A stretch of 64,000 nucleotides of DNA. It comes from Chryseobacterium balustinum (GTDB taxonomy: Bacteria > Bacteroidota > Bacteroidia > Flavobacteriales > Weeksellaceae). The notes beneath the pieces are model-generated. The model searched no databases. It was not told the origin of the DNA and saw only the letters and a program-made list of their open reading frames with translations. Shown one piece after another: positions 25,834-34,258 of this stretch. The stretch is from positions 310,001-374,000 of the forward strand of contig NZ_FUZE01000002.1 in NCBI RefSeq assembly GCF_900168205.1, given 5' to 3'. Every line of letters begins with the position of its first letter. The stretch's first letter is position 1. The position numbers and the translations under genes were made by a program.

Positions 25834-25978
25834 TTTAACACATTAGAACACTTAAGTTTTTCAGTTCATTACTTTGAAAATATTAAGAACACGTAAGACG
25901 AAAATCAAAGATTTTCAAAGACTAATTTGTTCTTTTCAACATTCGACTCACTCACTTAAAGAAACTAATGTGTTTAAA
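25834..25978. repeat. 145-base imperfect palindrome (MITE-like)
   Basis: TTTAACACATTAG (25834-25846) and CTAATGTGTTTAAA (25965-25978) are inverted with one bulged base. The interior is also partly palindromic and its centre is the hairpin GAAAATC-AAA-GATTTTC (25900-25916), which is the midpoint of the element. No ORF is present. It fills most of the gap between the acetyltransferase and dapA. Confidence 0.6.
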
Positions 25979-26006
25979 AAAATTATAGTTAAATACTAAG
26001 ATTAAA

Positions 26007-26035
26007 AAAGTGAAAAGCATTATACTTTTCACTTT
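26007..26035 (-). terminator. Terminator downstream of dapA
   Basis: AAAGTGAAAAG and CTTTTCACTTT form an 11-bp perfect stem with a 7-base loop, about 50 bases after the dapA stop on the minus strand. Confidence 0.75.
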
Positions 26036-26053
26036 AAATATTTATAGTTTAAG

Positions 26054-26083
26054 AATTCACAATTGATTTTTTGACAATTCACC
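26054..26083. repeat. Degenerate 7-base repeats next to the dapA stop
   Basis: AATTCAC, AATTGAT, TTTTTGAC, AATTCAC and a final C: four near-heptamer units that end three bases before the stop codon of dapA (26087-26089 on the minus strand). Confidence 0.45.
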
Positions 26084-26086
26084 TTC

Positions 26087-26959
26087 TTAAATTTTCGCCA
26101 TTTCAGCTTTTATTTTCGCATAAAGCCCTTCTGAAGCAGCAACCAATGGAAGTCTCAAATAATTTTTGATTAATCCTTTTTCTGCCAAAACAACTTTAAT
26201 TCCACAAGGATTTCCTTCTGCAAAAATAAGTCTTGTAATGTCAACCAACTTATTATGAATTTCGTACGCTTCTTTTACTTTTCCTTCAAAAGCAAGTTGA
26301 ACCATTGTAGAAAATTCTTTCGGATACCCTTGTCCGATTACAGAAATCACACCGTTTCCACCTGCTAAAGTTACAGGAAGTGTGTATTCATCATCTCCAG
26401 AAACTAAGTTGAATCCTTCAGGTTTTTTTCTCAAAATATCAAAATACTGAAGAATATTTGGTGCAGCTTCTTTAATTAAGAATAAATTCGGGAATTCATT
26501 TGCCAAACGCAAAGTAGTTTCTGCTTCTACATTTTGTCCGGTTCTTGAAGGAACGTTATAAATGATAATATTCTTTCCGGTAGAAGCCAACATTTTATAA
26601 TGTTGATAAAGCCCTTCCTGATTAGGTTTGTTATAATAAGGAGATACCGATAAAACAGCCGTAAAATCTGACAAATCAGTTTCTTCGATTTGCTGTTTGA
26701 CTTCAAGAGTATTGTTTCCGCCAATTCCTAAAACCAAAGGAAGACGTTTATTATTCACCTTAATGATGTGTTCAACTACCTGTTTCTTCTCGTCTGAAGA
26801 AAGTGTAGCAGCTTCCGCTGTAGTTCCTAATACTACTAAATAGTTGGTTCCGTTTTCGATATTAAACTCAACAAGTTTTGTCAAACTTTCGAAATCTACG
26901 GATAAATCTTCATTAAAGGGTGTTACCAAAGCAACACCTACTCCTTTTAAAATGCTCAT
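26087..26959 (-). CDS. dapA: 4-hydroxy-tetrahydrodipicolinate synthase
   Basis: Condenses pyruvate with aspartate semialdehyde, the first committed step to lysine and diaminopimelate for peptidoglycan. 290 residues. GTTAEA (45-50) holds the catalytic Thr pair, YNVPSRTG (134-141) the catalytic Tyr134 and substrate-binding Arg139, and LIKEAAP the Schiff-base Lys163. It starts at ATG 26959 and is transcribed alone. Confidence 0.96.
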   Translation of the reverse strand: MSILKGVGVALVTPFNEDLSVDFESLTKLVEFNIENGTNYLVVLGTTAEAATLSSDEKKQVVEHIIKVNNKRLPLVLGIGGNNTLEVKQQIEETDLSDFTAVLSVSPYYNKPNQEGLYQHYKMLASTGKNIIIYNVPSRTGQNVEAETTLRLANEFPNLFLIKEAAPNILQYFDILRKKPEGFNLVSGDDEYTLPVTLAGGNGVISVIGQGYPKEFSTMVQLAFEGKVKEAYEIHNKLVDITRLIFAEGNPCGIKVVLAEKGLIKNYLRLPLVAASEGLYAKIKAEMAKI

Positions 26960-27040
26960 CTGTTCGAATTATTTTCCCCAAATTTAATAATTTCATACAA
27001 GAATTTACAATATTTAATCTTATTTTATTATACATATAAT

Positions 27041-27048
27041 TATATTTG
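27041..27048 (+). promoter_or_regulatory. -7 promoter element of the nucleotidase-porZ-recO unit
   Basis: TATATTTG, an exact TAnnTTTG match, 25 bases before the ATG at 27066. The next three genes have no room for separate promoters. Confidence 0.6.
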
Positions 27049-27065
27049 CATATACTAAAGATATT

Positions 27066-27821
27066 ATGCAAAATAAATTCTTATTGCTAGGAATTGCCTT
27101 GTTATCACTCACAGCCTGTAAAACGACATCGTTGCAGGTTGCCAATGTGCAGACACAGAAAAACATTTCTATTAATAAAGAGCTGAAGGACGATGAAGGT
27201 TTTGCGAAATTTATCGAGCCTTACACTCTGAAACTCAATAAAGAGATGAATCAAAAAATCTCTTACACCAATGTAGACCTTACAAAAGAAGGTGACAACA
27301 GCAATCTGGGAAATCTTTTAGCAGATTATACCTTTGACGGAGCCGATGTTTGGGTAAAAGCGAATCTCAATAAAAACGTAGATGCTGCCTTAATCAATAT
27401 CGGTGGAATCCGTACTACGATTGGGAAAGGAGATATTCTTCTAAAAAATGTTTTCGAAGTTATGCCTTTTGAAAATGAAGTGATCATTGTAAAAATGAAA
27501 GGTTCAGATGTACAGGGCTTGTTTGATTACTATGCAAAAACTCAGGTAAATAATCCGGTTTCTCATTTATACATAGAAACCAATAACGGACAATTGACCA
27601 AAACTTTAATTAACGGGAAAGTGGTGAATCCAACTCAGGATTATTATATTGCAACGTCTGATTATCTGGCTTTGGGAGGTGATAATATGAAATTTTTCAG
27701 TAAAGGAGAATCGATTCCTACAGGAATTAAATTGAGAGATTTATTTATCGATTATTTTAAGAAAAATGCAGAAATCAATCCGAAGGAAGATATCCGTTTA
27801 AATTTTATTGGGAAGAAATAA
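27066..27821 (+). CDS. 5'-nucleotidase C-terminal domain lipoprotein
   Basis: 251 residues. A lipoprotein signal (MQNKFLLLGIALLSLTAC) is followed by a complete 5'-nucleotidase C-terminal (substrate-specificity) domain: SNLGNLLADYTFDGADVW, ALINIGGIRTTIGKGDI, VFEVMPFENEVIIVKMKG, and YIATSDYLALGGDNM. In usual UshA/CD73-type enzymes this domain follows the metallophosphoesterase on the same chain. Here it is separate, and the metal domain is the next gene, joined by TAATG. Together they probably hydrolyse nucleotides in the periplasm. Confidence 0.9.
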   Translation: MQNKFLLLGIALLSLTACKTTSLQVANVQTQKNISINKELKDDEGFAKFIEPYTLKLNKEMNQKISYTNVDLTKEGDNSNLGNLLADYTFDGADVWVKANLNKNVDAALINIGGIRTTIGKGDILLKNVFEVMPFENEVIIVKMKGSDVQGLFDYYAKTQVNNPVSHLYIETNNGQLTKTLINGKVVNPTQDYYIATSDYLALGGDNMKFFSKGESIPTGIKLRDLFIDYFKKNAEINPKEDIRLNFIGKK

Positions 27822-28771
27822 TGAATAGAAAGAGTTTTTTAAAAACAATAGGTGGCGGAACTTTAGCAATGTCTTTAGCTCCCAATTTGATGATGGCGGA
27901 AGAATTGAGTTTAAATTCTTTCAAATCTGCCCACAAATTAACGATTCTTCATACCAACGATCAACACAGCAGAATAGAACCTTTTGACGAAAGCTATACT
28001 AAAAATCCTAATCAGGGTGGTTTTGCGAGAAGAGCAAGTTTAATACAGAAAATCAGAAGCGAAGAAAGCAATCTTTTATTGCTGGATTCTGGAGATATTT
28101 TTCAGGGAACACCTTATTTTAATTTTTTTGGTGGCGAGCTGGAGTTTAAACTAATGTCAATGATGAAGTATGATGCTTCAACGATGGGAAATCATGATTT
28201 CGATAATGGTTTAGATGGATTTTTAAAGGTTTTGCCTAATGCAGAGTTTCCTTTTATCTGTTCGAATTATGATTTTAAAAATACAATTCTCGACGGAAAA
28301 ACTTCGCAGTATAAAATATTCAACAAAAACGGCATCAAAGTCGGAATTTTTGGAGTAGGAATTCAGCTTGAAGGTTTAGTAGGCAAGAAGCAATACGGAG
28401 AAACGATATGGTCTGACCCTATTGATGTGGCGCAACATTATTCTAATTTTCTGAAAAATGAGAAAAAGTGTGACCTTGTGATTTGCCTTTCTCACATCGG
28501 ATATGATTACAAAGATGAACCTGAAAAAATAAGTGATAAAATTTTAGCTTCCAAAACAGAAAATATTGACCTAATTTTGGGAGGTCACACGCATACTTTT
28601 TTACCGGAACCTCAAACCTTTAAAAATAGACAAGGGAAAAACGTTTTGGTAAACCAGGTAGGTTGGGCAGGTCTTCTTTTAGGCAGAATAGACTTCTTTT
28701 TTGATTCAAATAAAAATGTAAAACAGATTTCTTGGAACAACCAGGCAATCGACAGCAGTATAACAGTATAA
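27821..28771 (+). CDS. 5'-nucleotidase metallophosphoesterase domain protein
   Basis: 316 residues. The N-terminus MNRKSFLKTIGGGTLAMSLA is Tat-like, with a basic cluster but one Arg in place of the second (N-R-K-S-F-L). Metal-binding motifs: LHTNDQHSR (about 43-51), LDSGDIFQG (91-99), GNHDFDNG (about 128), SHIGYD and GGHTHTFLP (about 257). The substrate-binding C-terminal domain is the preceding gene, overlapping by the TAATG. It is likely periplasmic or membrane-anchored. Confidence 0.92.
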   Translation: MNRKSFLKTIGGGTLAMSLAPNLMMAEELSLNSFKSAHKLTILHTNDQHSRIEPFDESYTKNPNQGGFARRASLIQKIRSEESNLLLLDSGDIFQGTPYFNFFGGELEFKLMSMMKYDASTMGNHDFDNGLDGFLKVLPNAEFPFICSNYDFKNTILDGKTSQYKIFNKNGIKVGIFGVGIQLEGLVGKKQYGETIWSDPIDVAQHYSNFLKNEKKCDLVICLSHIGYDYKDEPEKISDKILASKTENIDLILGGHTHTFLPEPQTFKNRQGKNVLVNQVGWAGLLLGRIDFFFDSNKNVKQISWNNQAIDSSITV

Positions 28772-28778
28772 GTATAAT

Positions 28779-31028
28779 ATGAAAAAAATCTCATTACTTT
28801 CTTTTGGTATTTTCGCAGCGTTGCAGTTTGTAAATGCGCAGAATATTTCTTCAAAAAAATGGGCAGACTTGTTTTCTTACAACAATGTTCTGGCGATGAA
28901 AGAAGATAACGGAAAAATCGTTGCCGCCACAGAAAACGGGATTTTTTATTATACAATTTCTTCAGGAGAAATCACTAAGCTGTCAAAAGCCAATGGTCTT
29001 CATGATGTAAAAATTTCTGCTTTTGATTACAATCCACAAACCAAGATTGGTCTGGTAGGGTATCAAAACGGAGCATTAGACATTATTACTCCACAAGGGG
29101 TAACGTATGTAGTAGATATTCCTATTGCAACAGGTTATAATGGAAGCAAAAAAATTAATCACATTTCTATTACCGGAGATAAAGCGGTAGTTTCTGTAGG
29201 ATATGGAGTTTCTATTTTTGATTTAAAAAAGAAAGAATTTGCTGATTCTGCATTCTTTATTAACGGAGGTGTTTTTCAAGCCAGTAATGAAGCGACCATT
29301 TTAGGAAATAAAGTTTTTGCAGCAACCAATACAGGATTGAAAACCCATGAAATGAATACCACTTTTCCTGTGTTTACAACCTGGGCAACAGAAATGCCCG
29401 GAAACTTCACCAATATTGATTCTGAATCAGTTTTAGCGTTTTCATCTGCCACTGCGACATATATTTACAATAACGGAATATCAACTCCTCTCACTCAAGC
29501 TTTTGGAGGAATTAATGACGTGGTTGTTAATTCAAACAATATCATCATTACAGATGGTAGCAGAATTTATACTTACAACACCAATGGAAATTTCGGAGGA
29601 ACTACAAGTGTAGGAGAAAGCTGCAATACGGCCACAACAATTGGCTCTAAAGTATATGGTGGGACTAAACTTTCTGGAGTTAAAACCGATGATAATATAG
29701 CCTACAAACCAGATGGCCCTTATTTCAATGATTCTTACAAAATAAGATTATTTAATGATAATCAACTTTTAGTTTCTACAGGAATTAGAGCAAACGGATA
29801 TAATGAACCACAAATTAATCCCAAAAATCCTGGATTCTATTATTTTACAGGAACAGAATGGATTTATTCTTCTTATTTTGTTGGAAGCCCTACAGTTTTT
29901 AATATAATAGACGCTTTTCCTGATCCTGCCAATTCTGGAGAGATATTTTTTTCAAATTATAATTTTAATCCTGGCTACGGTATCTATAAAATGAAATATA
30001 ATTCAAGTTCTAAAGATTTAGAATTTGTAAAACGTTATGACTTAGCTGCAGAAAATCAATTTGTTCGTAGACCTGTAGGTTTTACTTCTGATGATCAAAA
30101 TAATATTTTTGCAACTATTGGTTATTCAGGTCCTACGGCTGCATTAGCGCATTATGACAGAGCAACAGACAATTTTTTATTAAAAGATTTAAATGTCAGT
30201 GCTGGAATTCAGTATCCTGTTTTTAGTAATGATTTACTGTGGATTCCTATACCGAGAACTGTCAATTTCTTAGTCTATGATACAAAAAAGACAGCAAGTC
30301 TTTCCGATGATACACAATATTATCTAGATCAATCAAACGGCTTTCCGGCAAATACAATTTCTTTTGCTATGGATAAATCAGGAGATGCATGGGTTGGAAC
30401 TGAAGGAGGATTAAGAGTTTTGCCTAATGCAGCAGCCGAAATAAAAAACGATCCCAAATTCGAACCAATTGTAATTGAACAGGGTGGACTGGCTGAAGAA
30501 CTTTTCAGAGATGCTACAATTTTACATATTGAAGTAGATGGAGGAAACCAAAAATGGGTATCTGTAGAAGAAGGAGGAGTTTATTATCTATCTGCATCGG
30601 GAGAACAAACGATTAAACACTTTACAAAAGACAACTCTCCACTTCCTACAAATACCGTTACAGATATTAAAATTGATAAAAAGACTGGTAAAGTTTATTT
30701 TGTAACCTTTGACGGAATTGTTACTTACCAAGGCGATGTTGCAGATGTAACTAAAGACTTTGGAAATGTTTTGGTTTATCCGAATCCTGTGGTTTATTCC
30801 CAGTTTAAAGGCAATGTAACTATCAAAGGCTTGGCCGAAAAAACAAACATCAGAATTACCGATGCAGCCGGAAACCTTGTACATTCTGCCATTGCAAGAA
30901 CAGGATATTACGAATGGAATCTTAATAACCAGAAGGGTAAAAGAGTGGCTTCCGGAATTTATTTTGTCCTGATGACCAACGAAGACGGTTCAGATAAAGC
31001 TACAGCAAAAATAGCGGTAGTCAATTAA
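28779..31028 (+). CDS. porZ: PorZ-like T9SS component, beta-propellers with C-terminal signal
   Basis: 749 residues with signal peptide MKKISLLSFGIFAALQFVNAQ. Two-component-regulator-type beta-propeller repeats follow (NNVLAMKEDNGKIVAATENGIFYY, then SFAMDKSGDAWVGTEGGLRVLP), and a T9SS type A C-terminal domain ends the protein (VYPNPVVYSQFKGNVTI..., GIYFVLM). This is PorZ, which presents anionic lipopolysaccharide to the T9SS sortase complex on the cell surface. The order porZ-recO is one I know from other flavobacteria. Seven bases separate it from the nucleotidase gene. Confidence 0.85.
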   Translation: MKKISLLSFGIFAALQFVNAQNISSKKWADLFSYNNVLAMKEDNGKIVAATENGIFYYTISSGEITKLSKANGLHDVKISAFDYNPQTKIGLVGYQNGALDIITPQGVTYVVDIPIATGYNGSKKINHISITGDKAVVSVGYGVSIFDLKKKEFADSAFFINGGVFQASNEATILGNKVFAATNTGLKTHEMNTTFPVFTTWATEMPGNFTNIDSESVLAFSSATATYIYNNGISTPLTQAFGGINDVVVNSNNIIITDGSRIYTYNTNGNFGGTTSVGESCNTATTIGSKVYGGTKLSGVKTDDNIAYKPDGPYFNDSYKIRLFNDNQLLVSTGIRANGYNEPQINPKNPGFYYFTGTEWIYSSYFVGSPTVFNIIDAFPDPANSGEIFFSNYNFNPGYGIYKMKYNSSSKDLEFVKRYDLAAENQFVRRPVGFTSDDQNNIFATIGYSGPTAALAHYDRATDNFLLKDLNVSAGIQYPVFSNDLLWIPIPRTVNFLVYDTKKTASLSDDTQYYLDQSNGFPANTISFAMDKSGDAWVGTEGGLRVLPNAAAEIKNDPKFEPIVIEQGGLAEELFRDATILHIEVDGGNQKWVSVEEGGVYYLSASGEQTIKHFTKDNSPLPTNTVTDIKIDKKTGKVYFVTFDGIVTYQGDVADVTKDFGNVLVYPNPVVYSQFKGNVTIKGLAEKTNIRITDAAGNLVHSAIARTGYYEWNLNNQKGKRVASGIYFVLMTNEDGSDKATAKIAVVN

Positions 31029-31714
31029 TGATTTCACAAAACGGGTTTTTACTTTCATACATAAAATATGGAGAAAACGATGCAGTTCTCCATTGTTTCA
31101 CCGAAGAAGACGGTTTTCAAACCTATTTTCTGAAAGGAATTTATAGCAAAACAAATAAGAAAAAGGCATTTTTGCTTCCTTTAAATAAGCTTAATTTTTC
31201 TGTTAATTCAGGAAAAAGCAATGGAATTCAAACGGTTTCAAAATTAGAAATCGTAGAAGCAAATGATGTTTATACAGACATCAAAGCCAATACGGTTATA
31301 TTTTTTATTGCCGATTTTTTGAATCAGATTTTAAGAAACGAAAATAAAAACCCGAATATCTTTCATATCATTGATGAATTTATCTTTGAGCTTGGTCGAC
31401 AAAACTACCGTTGTCATCTTATTCTTTTGGTTAAAGTTTTAAAAATTCAAGGAGTTGCCCCTCTTTTAGCCGAAGGAAATTATCTTGACCCCGAAACAGG
31501 AACATTTTCCAATATAGGAGCCCATCACCTATTCGATAATGAAAATTCTCTGCTGTGGAAATTAATTTTATCTTCCCAAAATCCTTACGAAATAAAGATT
31601 CCGCAGGTGATGAGAAAATCCTTTCTAGATAGTTTGCTGGTTTATTATCATTATCACATTACCGATTTTAAAACACCCAATTCACTCGAAGTTATTCAGC
31701 AGATTTTCGAATAA
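31028..31714 (+). CDS. recO: DNA repair protein RecO
   Basis: 228 residues with the OB-fold N-terminus (FLLSYIKYGENDAVLHCFTEEDGFQTYFLKGIYS...) and a helical C-domain (RCHLILLVKVLKIQGVAPLL). RecO loads RecA onto SSB-coated DNA with RecR. The Zn-binding cysteines of some RecO proteins are not present. Its start overlaps the porZ stop (TAATG). It converges on the dehydrogenase gene with a single base between the stops. Confidence 0.92.
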   Translation: MISQNGFLLSYIKYGENDAVLHCFTEEDGFQTYFLKGIYSKTNKKKAFLLPLNKLNFSVNSGKSNGIQTVSKLEIVEANDVYTDIKANTVIFFIADFLNQILRNENKNPNIFHIIDEFIFELGRQNYRCHLILLVKVLKIQGVAPLLAEGNYLDPETGTFSNIGAHHLFDNENSLLWKLILSSQNPYEIKIPQVMRKSFLDSLLVYYHYHITDFKTPNSLEVIQQIFE

Positions 31715-31715
31715 A

Positions 31716-32525
31716 TTACCCGCCATTTGAAAAACTCTCCAGACTGGTCATTCCGCCATCGATGAAAATACTCGTTCCGGAAATATAATCAGCCAAATCA
31801 CTCGCCAAAAAAGCAGCCAGATTTCCAACATCTTCAGGTTGGCCAATTCTGTTATATGGAATTAGCTTCATTAAATCATTTAATGCTTCAGGAGTTTCCC
31901 ATGCATCTTTATTGATTGGCGTTTGAATAGCTCCAGGACAAATAGAATTAACTCTAATTTTATCTGCTCCGTGTTCCTGAGCCAAAGTCTGCATCAACAT
32001 TTTTATAGCTCCTTTGCTTGCTGCATAATTCGCATGACCCGCCCAGGGAATAATTTCGTGAACCGAACTGATATGAATAATTTTTCCACAGGCAACAGAA
32101 CGAGTTTTGTCTATTCCGCGGCGTAGAAATTCTTTAACGGCTTCTCTGGAACACAAAAAATGACCACGAAGATTCACGCCCATTACCGTATCCCATTCTT
32201 CCAAAGTCATATCGATAAATTTGGCATCTTTTTGAATTCCGGCGTTATTAACCAGAATATCAACGGTTCCGTATTCTGAAATTACGTCTGAAAACATTTT
32301 TACCACCTGATCTTCTTTAGAAACATCGCATTGATAAATCATTCCGTCGCCGCCGTTTTTCTGAATTTCGTTTAAAACTTTTTGGGCTTCATCTTTAGAT
32401 TTTTCTGATGAATGATTGATGATTATTGTGGCTCCGGCTGAAGCGATAGATTTTGCAATTCCGGTTCCAATTCCGCTTGACGCACCGGTGATGATGGCAA
32501 CCTGATTTCTTAATGAAACTTCCAT
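31716..32525 (-). CDS. Short-chain dehydrogenase, glucose 1-dehydrogenase-like
   Basis: 269 residues with the classical SDR motifs: TGASSGIG (NAD(P)-binding, near 13-20), NNAG (about 92-95), HISSVHE (catalytic Ser), and YAASKGA (Tyr and Lys of the catalytic triad, about 164-170), then ICPGAIQTP. Glucose 1-dehydrogenases of Bacillus have this overall pattern; a substrate cannot be read from the sequence. It is followed by no other gene on its strand, as recO converges on it. Confidence 0.92.
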   Translation of the reverse strand: MEVSLRNQVAIITGASSGIGTGIAKSIASAGATIIINHSSEKSKDEAQKVLNEIQKNGGDGMIYQCDVSKEDQVVKMFSDVISEYGTVDILVNNAGIQKDAKFIDMTLEEWDTVMGVNLRGHFLCSREAVKEFLRRGIDKTRSVACGKIIHISSVHEIIPWAGHANYAASKGAIKMLMQTLAQEHGADKIRVNSICPGAIQTPINKDAWETPEALNDLMKLIPYNRIGQPEDVGNLAAFLASDLADYISGTSIFIDGGMTSLESFSNGG

Positions 32526-32593
32526 ATTTTAATTTTAATGATGTTTAAAACCAATTGAAAGTATCACGCCAAACTGACTGTTTAATTTTTAAA

Positions 32594-33079
32594 TTAATCT
32601 AAATTTTTAGACATCACAAATTGCGGTCCGCTTCTTCCATCTATTTTTTTGCCATCATAAATATATCCTGCTTTCAAATAAATCTGAAAAGCCAAATCAT
32701 TTCTTTCATTAACTGACAAGACAATTTCATTGCAATCTTTAAAATGTTCTTTAATAAAATCATCAAGCACAATCATCACAGATTTACCGATTCCTTTTCC
32801 CTGAAATTCAGGATTTATAGACAACGAACGAAGTAAAACAGAATTTTGATTATCTGTTAATTCTAACTTATCATTCCCAAAATCTAAAACACAAAACCCC
32901 GCAACTTGTTCGTCAAAAAAAATAGTAATCGGATATGCGAAAAAATCATCATTTTGATTTCTTGCTTCAATTCTTTCTAAAGCCTGATTCGGCAAAGCTG
33001 AAAACTGTGCTTGTATTTCATCAAGCACATAATTTAATTCAGATAAATCTTTCGTTTTAAAAAACTGTAAATCAACCAT
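32594..33079 (-). CDS. GNAT family N-acetyltransferase
   Basis: 161 residues. The acetyl-CoA loop is LSINPEFQGKGIGKSVMIVLDDF, and the C-terminal part IVLSVNERNDLAFQIYLKAGYIYDGKK is typical. The substrate is unknown. It starts 3 bases after the DUF1684 gene ends, so the two are co-transcribed. Confidence 0.87.
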   Translation of the reverse strand: MVDLQFFKTKDLSELNYVLDEIQAQFSALPNQALERIEARNQNDDFFAYPITIFFDEQVAGFCVLDFGNDKLELTDNQNSVLLRSLSINPEFQGKGIGKSVMIVLDDFIKEHFKDCNEIVLSVNERNDLAFQIYLKAGYIYDGKKIDGRSGPQFVMSKNLD

Positions 33080-33082
33080 AAC

Positions 33083-33727
33083 TTAATGATGATAAATATC
33101 ATTGTACATTACTCCCGCTCTTATTTCTATAGGAAGTTTATTTTCTTCAGGAACAATCGGACAATTGTAATCATAAGCATTATAAGCACAGAAAGGCTGA
33201 TAAGATTGATTAAAATCTAGCACAATCGTATTTTCTTTTGGGATTTTTAAATCCATATATTTTCCGCCGCCGTAAGTTTGTTTCTGATTGGTTTCATCAC
33301 GAAAAGGCAAGAAAAGATGATCTTTATATTTTTCCATTTTCATCAGATCTAAACTTTGGTAAATGGTCAAAGTATAAGATTTTCCGTCAATTGTAAAGTG
33401 AGCTTTTCCGTATTCCTGATACGATTTCGATTTTCCTGAAGAAGTGGGTAAATCAAAAGGTTCAGGGTTTTCATTTTTAACAAAATCAGCAGTTACACGG
33501 TATTTCAAATCAATCGGAAAGAAAGGATGTGCTTTGAAGTTTTCAAAATTATCGCCTCGCAATGGTGTTTCTTTTTTGTTGAGGTATTCTTTATTTAAAT
33601 CTGATTGAAACTTTTTGATTTCTTTAATTTCCTTTGAGTTGTTTCCCAAAGAATTGTTTGTTTTCATTTTCTGAGAAAACGTTAAAAGAGGAATAACAGC
33701 AAATAAAAAGAATATAATTTTCTTCAT
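33083..33727 (-). CDS. DUF1684 family protein, secreted
   Basis: 214 residues with signal peptide MKKIIFFLFAVIPLLTFSQ. The core is DUF1684: FFPIDLKYRVTADFV, GKAHFTIDGKSYTLTIYQS, FLPFRDETNQKQTYGGGKYMDL, and the C-terminal motif DFNQSYQPFCAYNAYDYNCPIVPEENKLPIEIRAG. The family is widespread, with no confirmed function. It is followed by an acetyltransferase gene 3 bases on. Confidence 0.85.
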   Translation of the reverse strand: MKKIIFFLFAVIPLLTFSQKMKTNNSLGNNSKEIKEIKKFQSDLNKEYLNKKETPLRGDNFENFKAHPFFPIDLKYRVTADFVKNENPEPFDLPTSSGKSKSYQEYGKAHFTIDGKSYTLTIYQSLDLMKMEKYKDHLFLPFRDETNQKQTYGGGKYMDLKIPKENTIVLDFNQSYQPFCAYNAYDYNCPIVPEENKLPIEIRAGVMYNDIYHH

Positions 33728-33790
33728 TTTAGTCTAATTAAATTGGTAAAGGATTCATCATTACACTTCACTTCATTCGGACAGAAATTT

Positions 33791-34183
33791 TTATTCCGAA
33801 ATTTTTATACGGTAAATATCTGAAGAATTTCTTTTGATTGATTTCACAAAAAAGCCACCTTCTTCAGGAATTATTTCTTTAAAATCAAAACTTGTGCAGT
33901 CTTTTGGTAAACCCGAAAATACTAAAGTAAACCAAAAATCTTTCATAAACGGAACTACCGTCCAATTCGGATAAATGGTAATATTTTCAGCATGAATCAG
34001 TTTACTTTTATGACTTGATCTATTATCAACAAGGAAAGTTGTATTCCAAATTCTGATTAAATTTCCCAAAAATGGCGATGCCGGAAAACAGCAATGTACA
34101 ATCACCTGTTTTTCTTCTTCAATTTTCGTTTGAAGAGATTCAAGGATTTCCTTTGCAATAATCGGTTTTGAAATAACTTCCAT
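33791..34183 (-). CDS. Hypothetical cytoplasmic protein
   Basis: 130 residues, no signal peptide or membrane segment. It starts MEVISKPIIAKEILESLQTKIEEEKQVIVHCCFPASPFLGNLIRIW... and has several aromatic residues in the second half (WTVVPFMKDFWFTLVFSGL). The HCCFPAS stretch with two adjacent cysteines stands out but I know no motif with it. I do not recognise the family. It is 64 bases upstream of the DUF1684 gene and 76 bases after mqo, on the same strand. Confidence 0.65.
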   Translation of the reverse strand: MEVISKPIIAKEILESLQTKIEEEKQVIVHCCFPASPFLGNLIRIWNTTFLVDNRSSHKSKLIHAENITIYPNWTVVPFMKDFWFTLVFSGLPKDCTSFDFKEIIPEEGGFFVKSIKRNSSDIYRIKISE

Positions 34184-34189
34184 CTTGAT

Positions 34190-34256
34190 ATGAGTAATAG
34201 TAATGAATAATAAATAACACTACAAAATTACTTATTACCCATTACTTATCACCTAT
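34190..34256. repeat. Hairpin built of 7-base repeats after the mqo stop
   Basis: Two opposed runs of near-heptamers: GAGTAATAGTAATGAAT-type (34190-34218) and TTACTTA-TTACCCA-TTACTTA-TCACCTA (34228-34255). The second is largely the reverse complement of the first, so the region can fold into a long imperfect hairpin. It ends three bases from the mqo stop codon. Confidence 0.6.
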
Positions 34257-34258
34257 GT

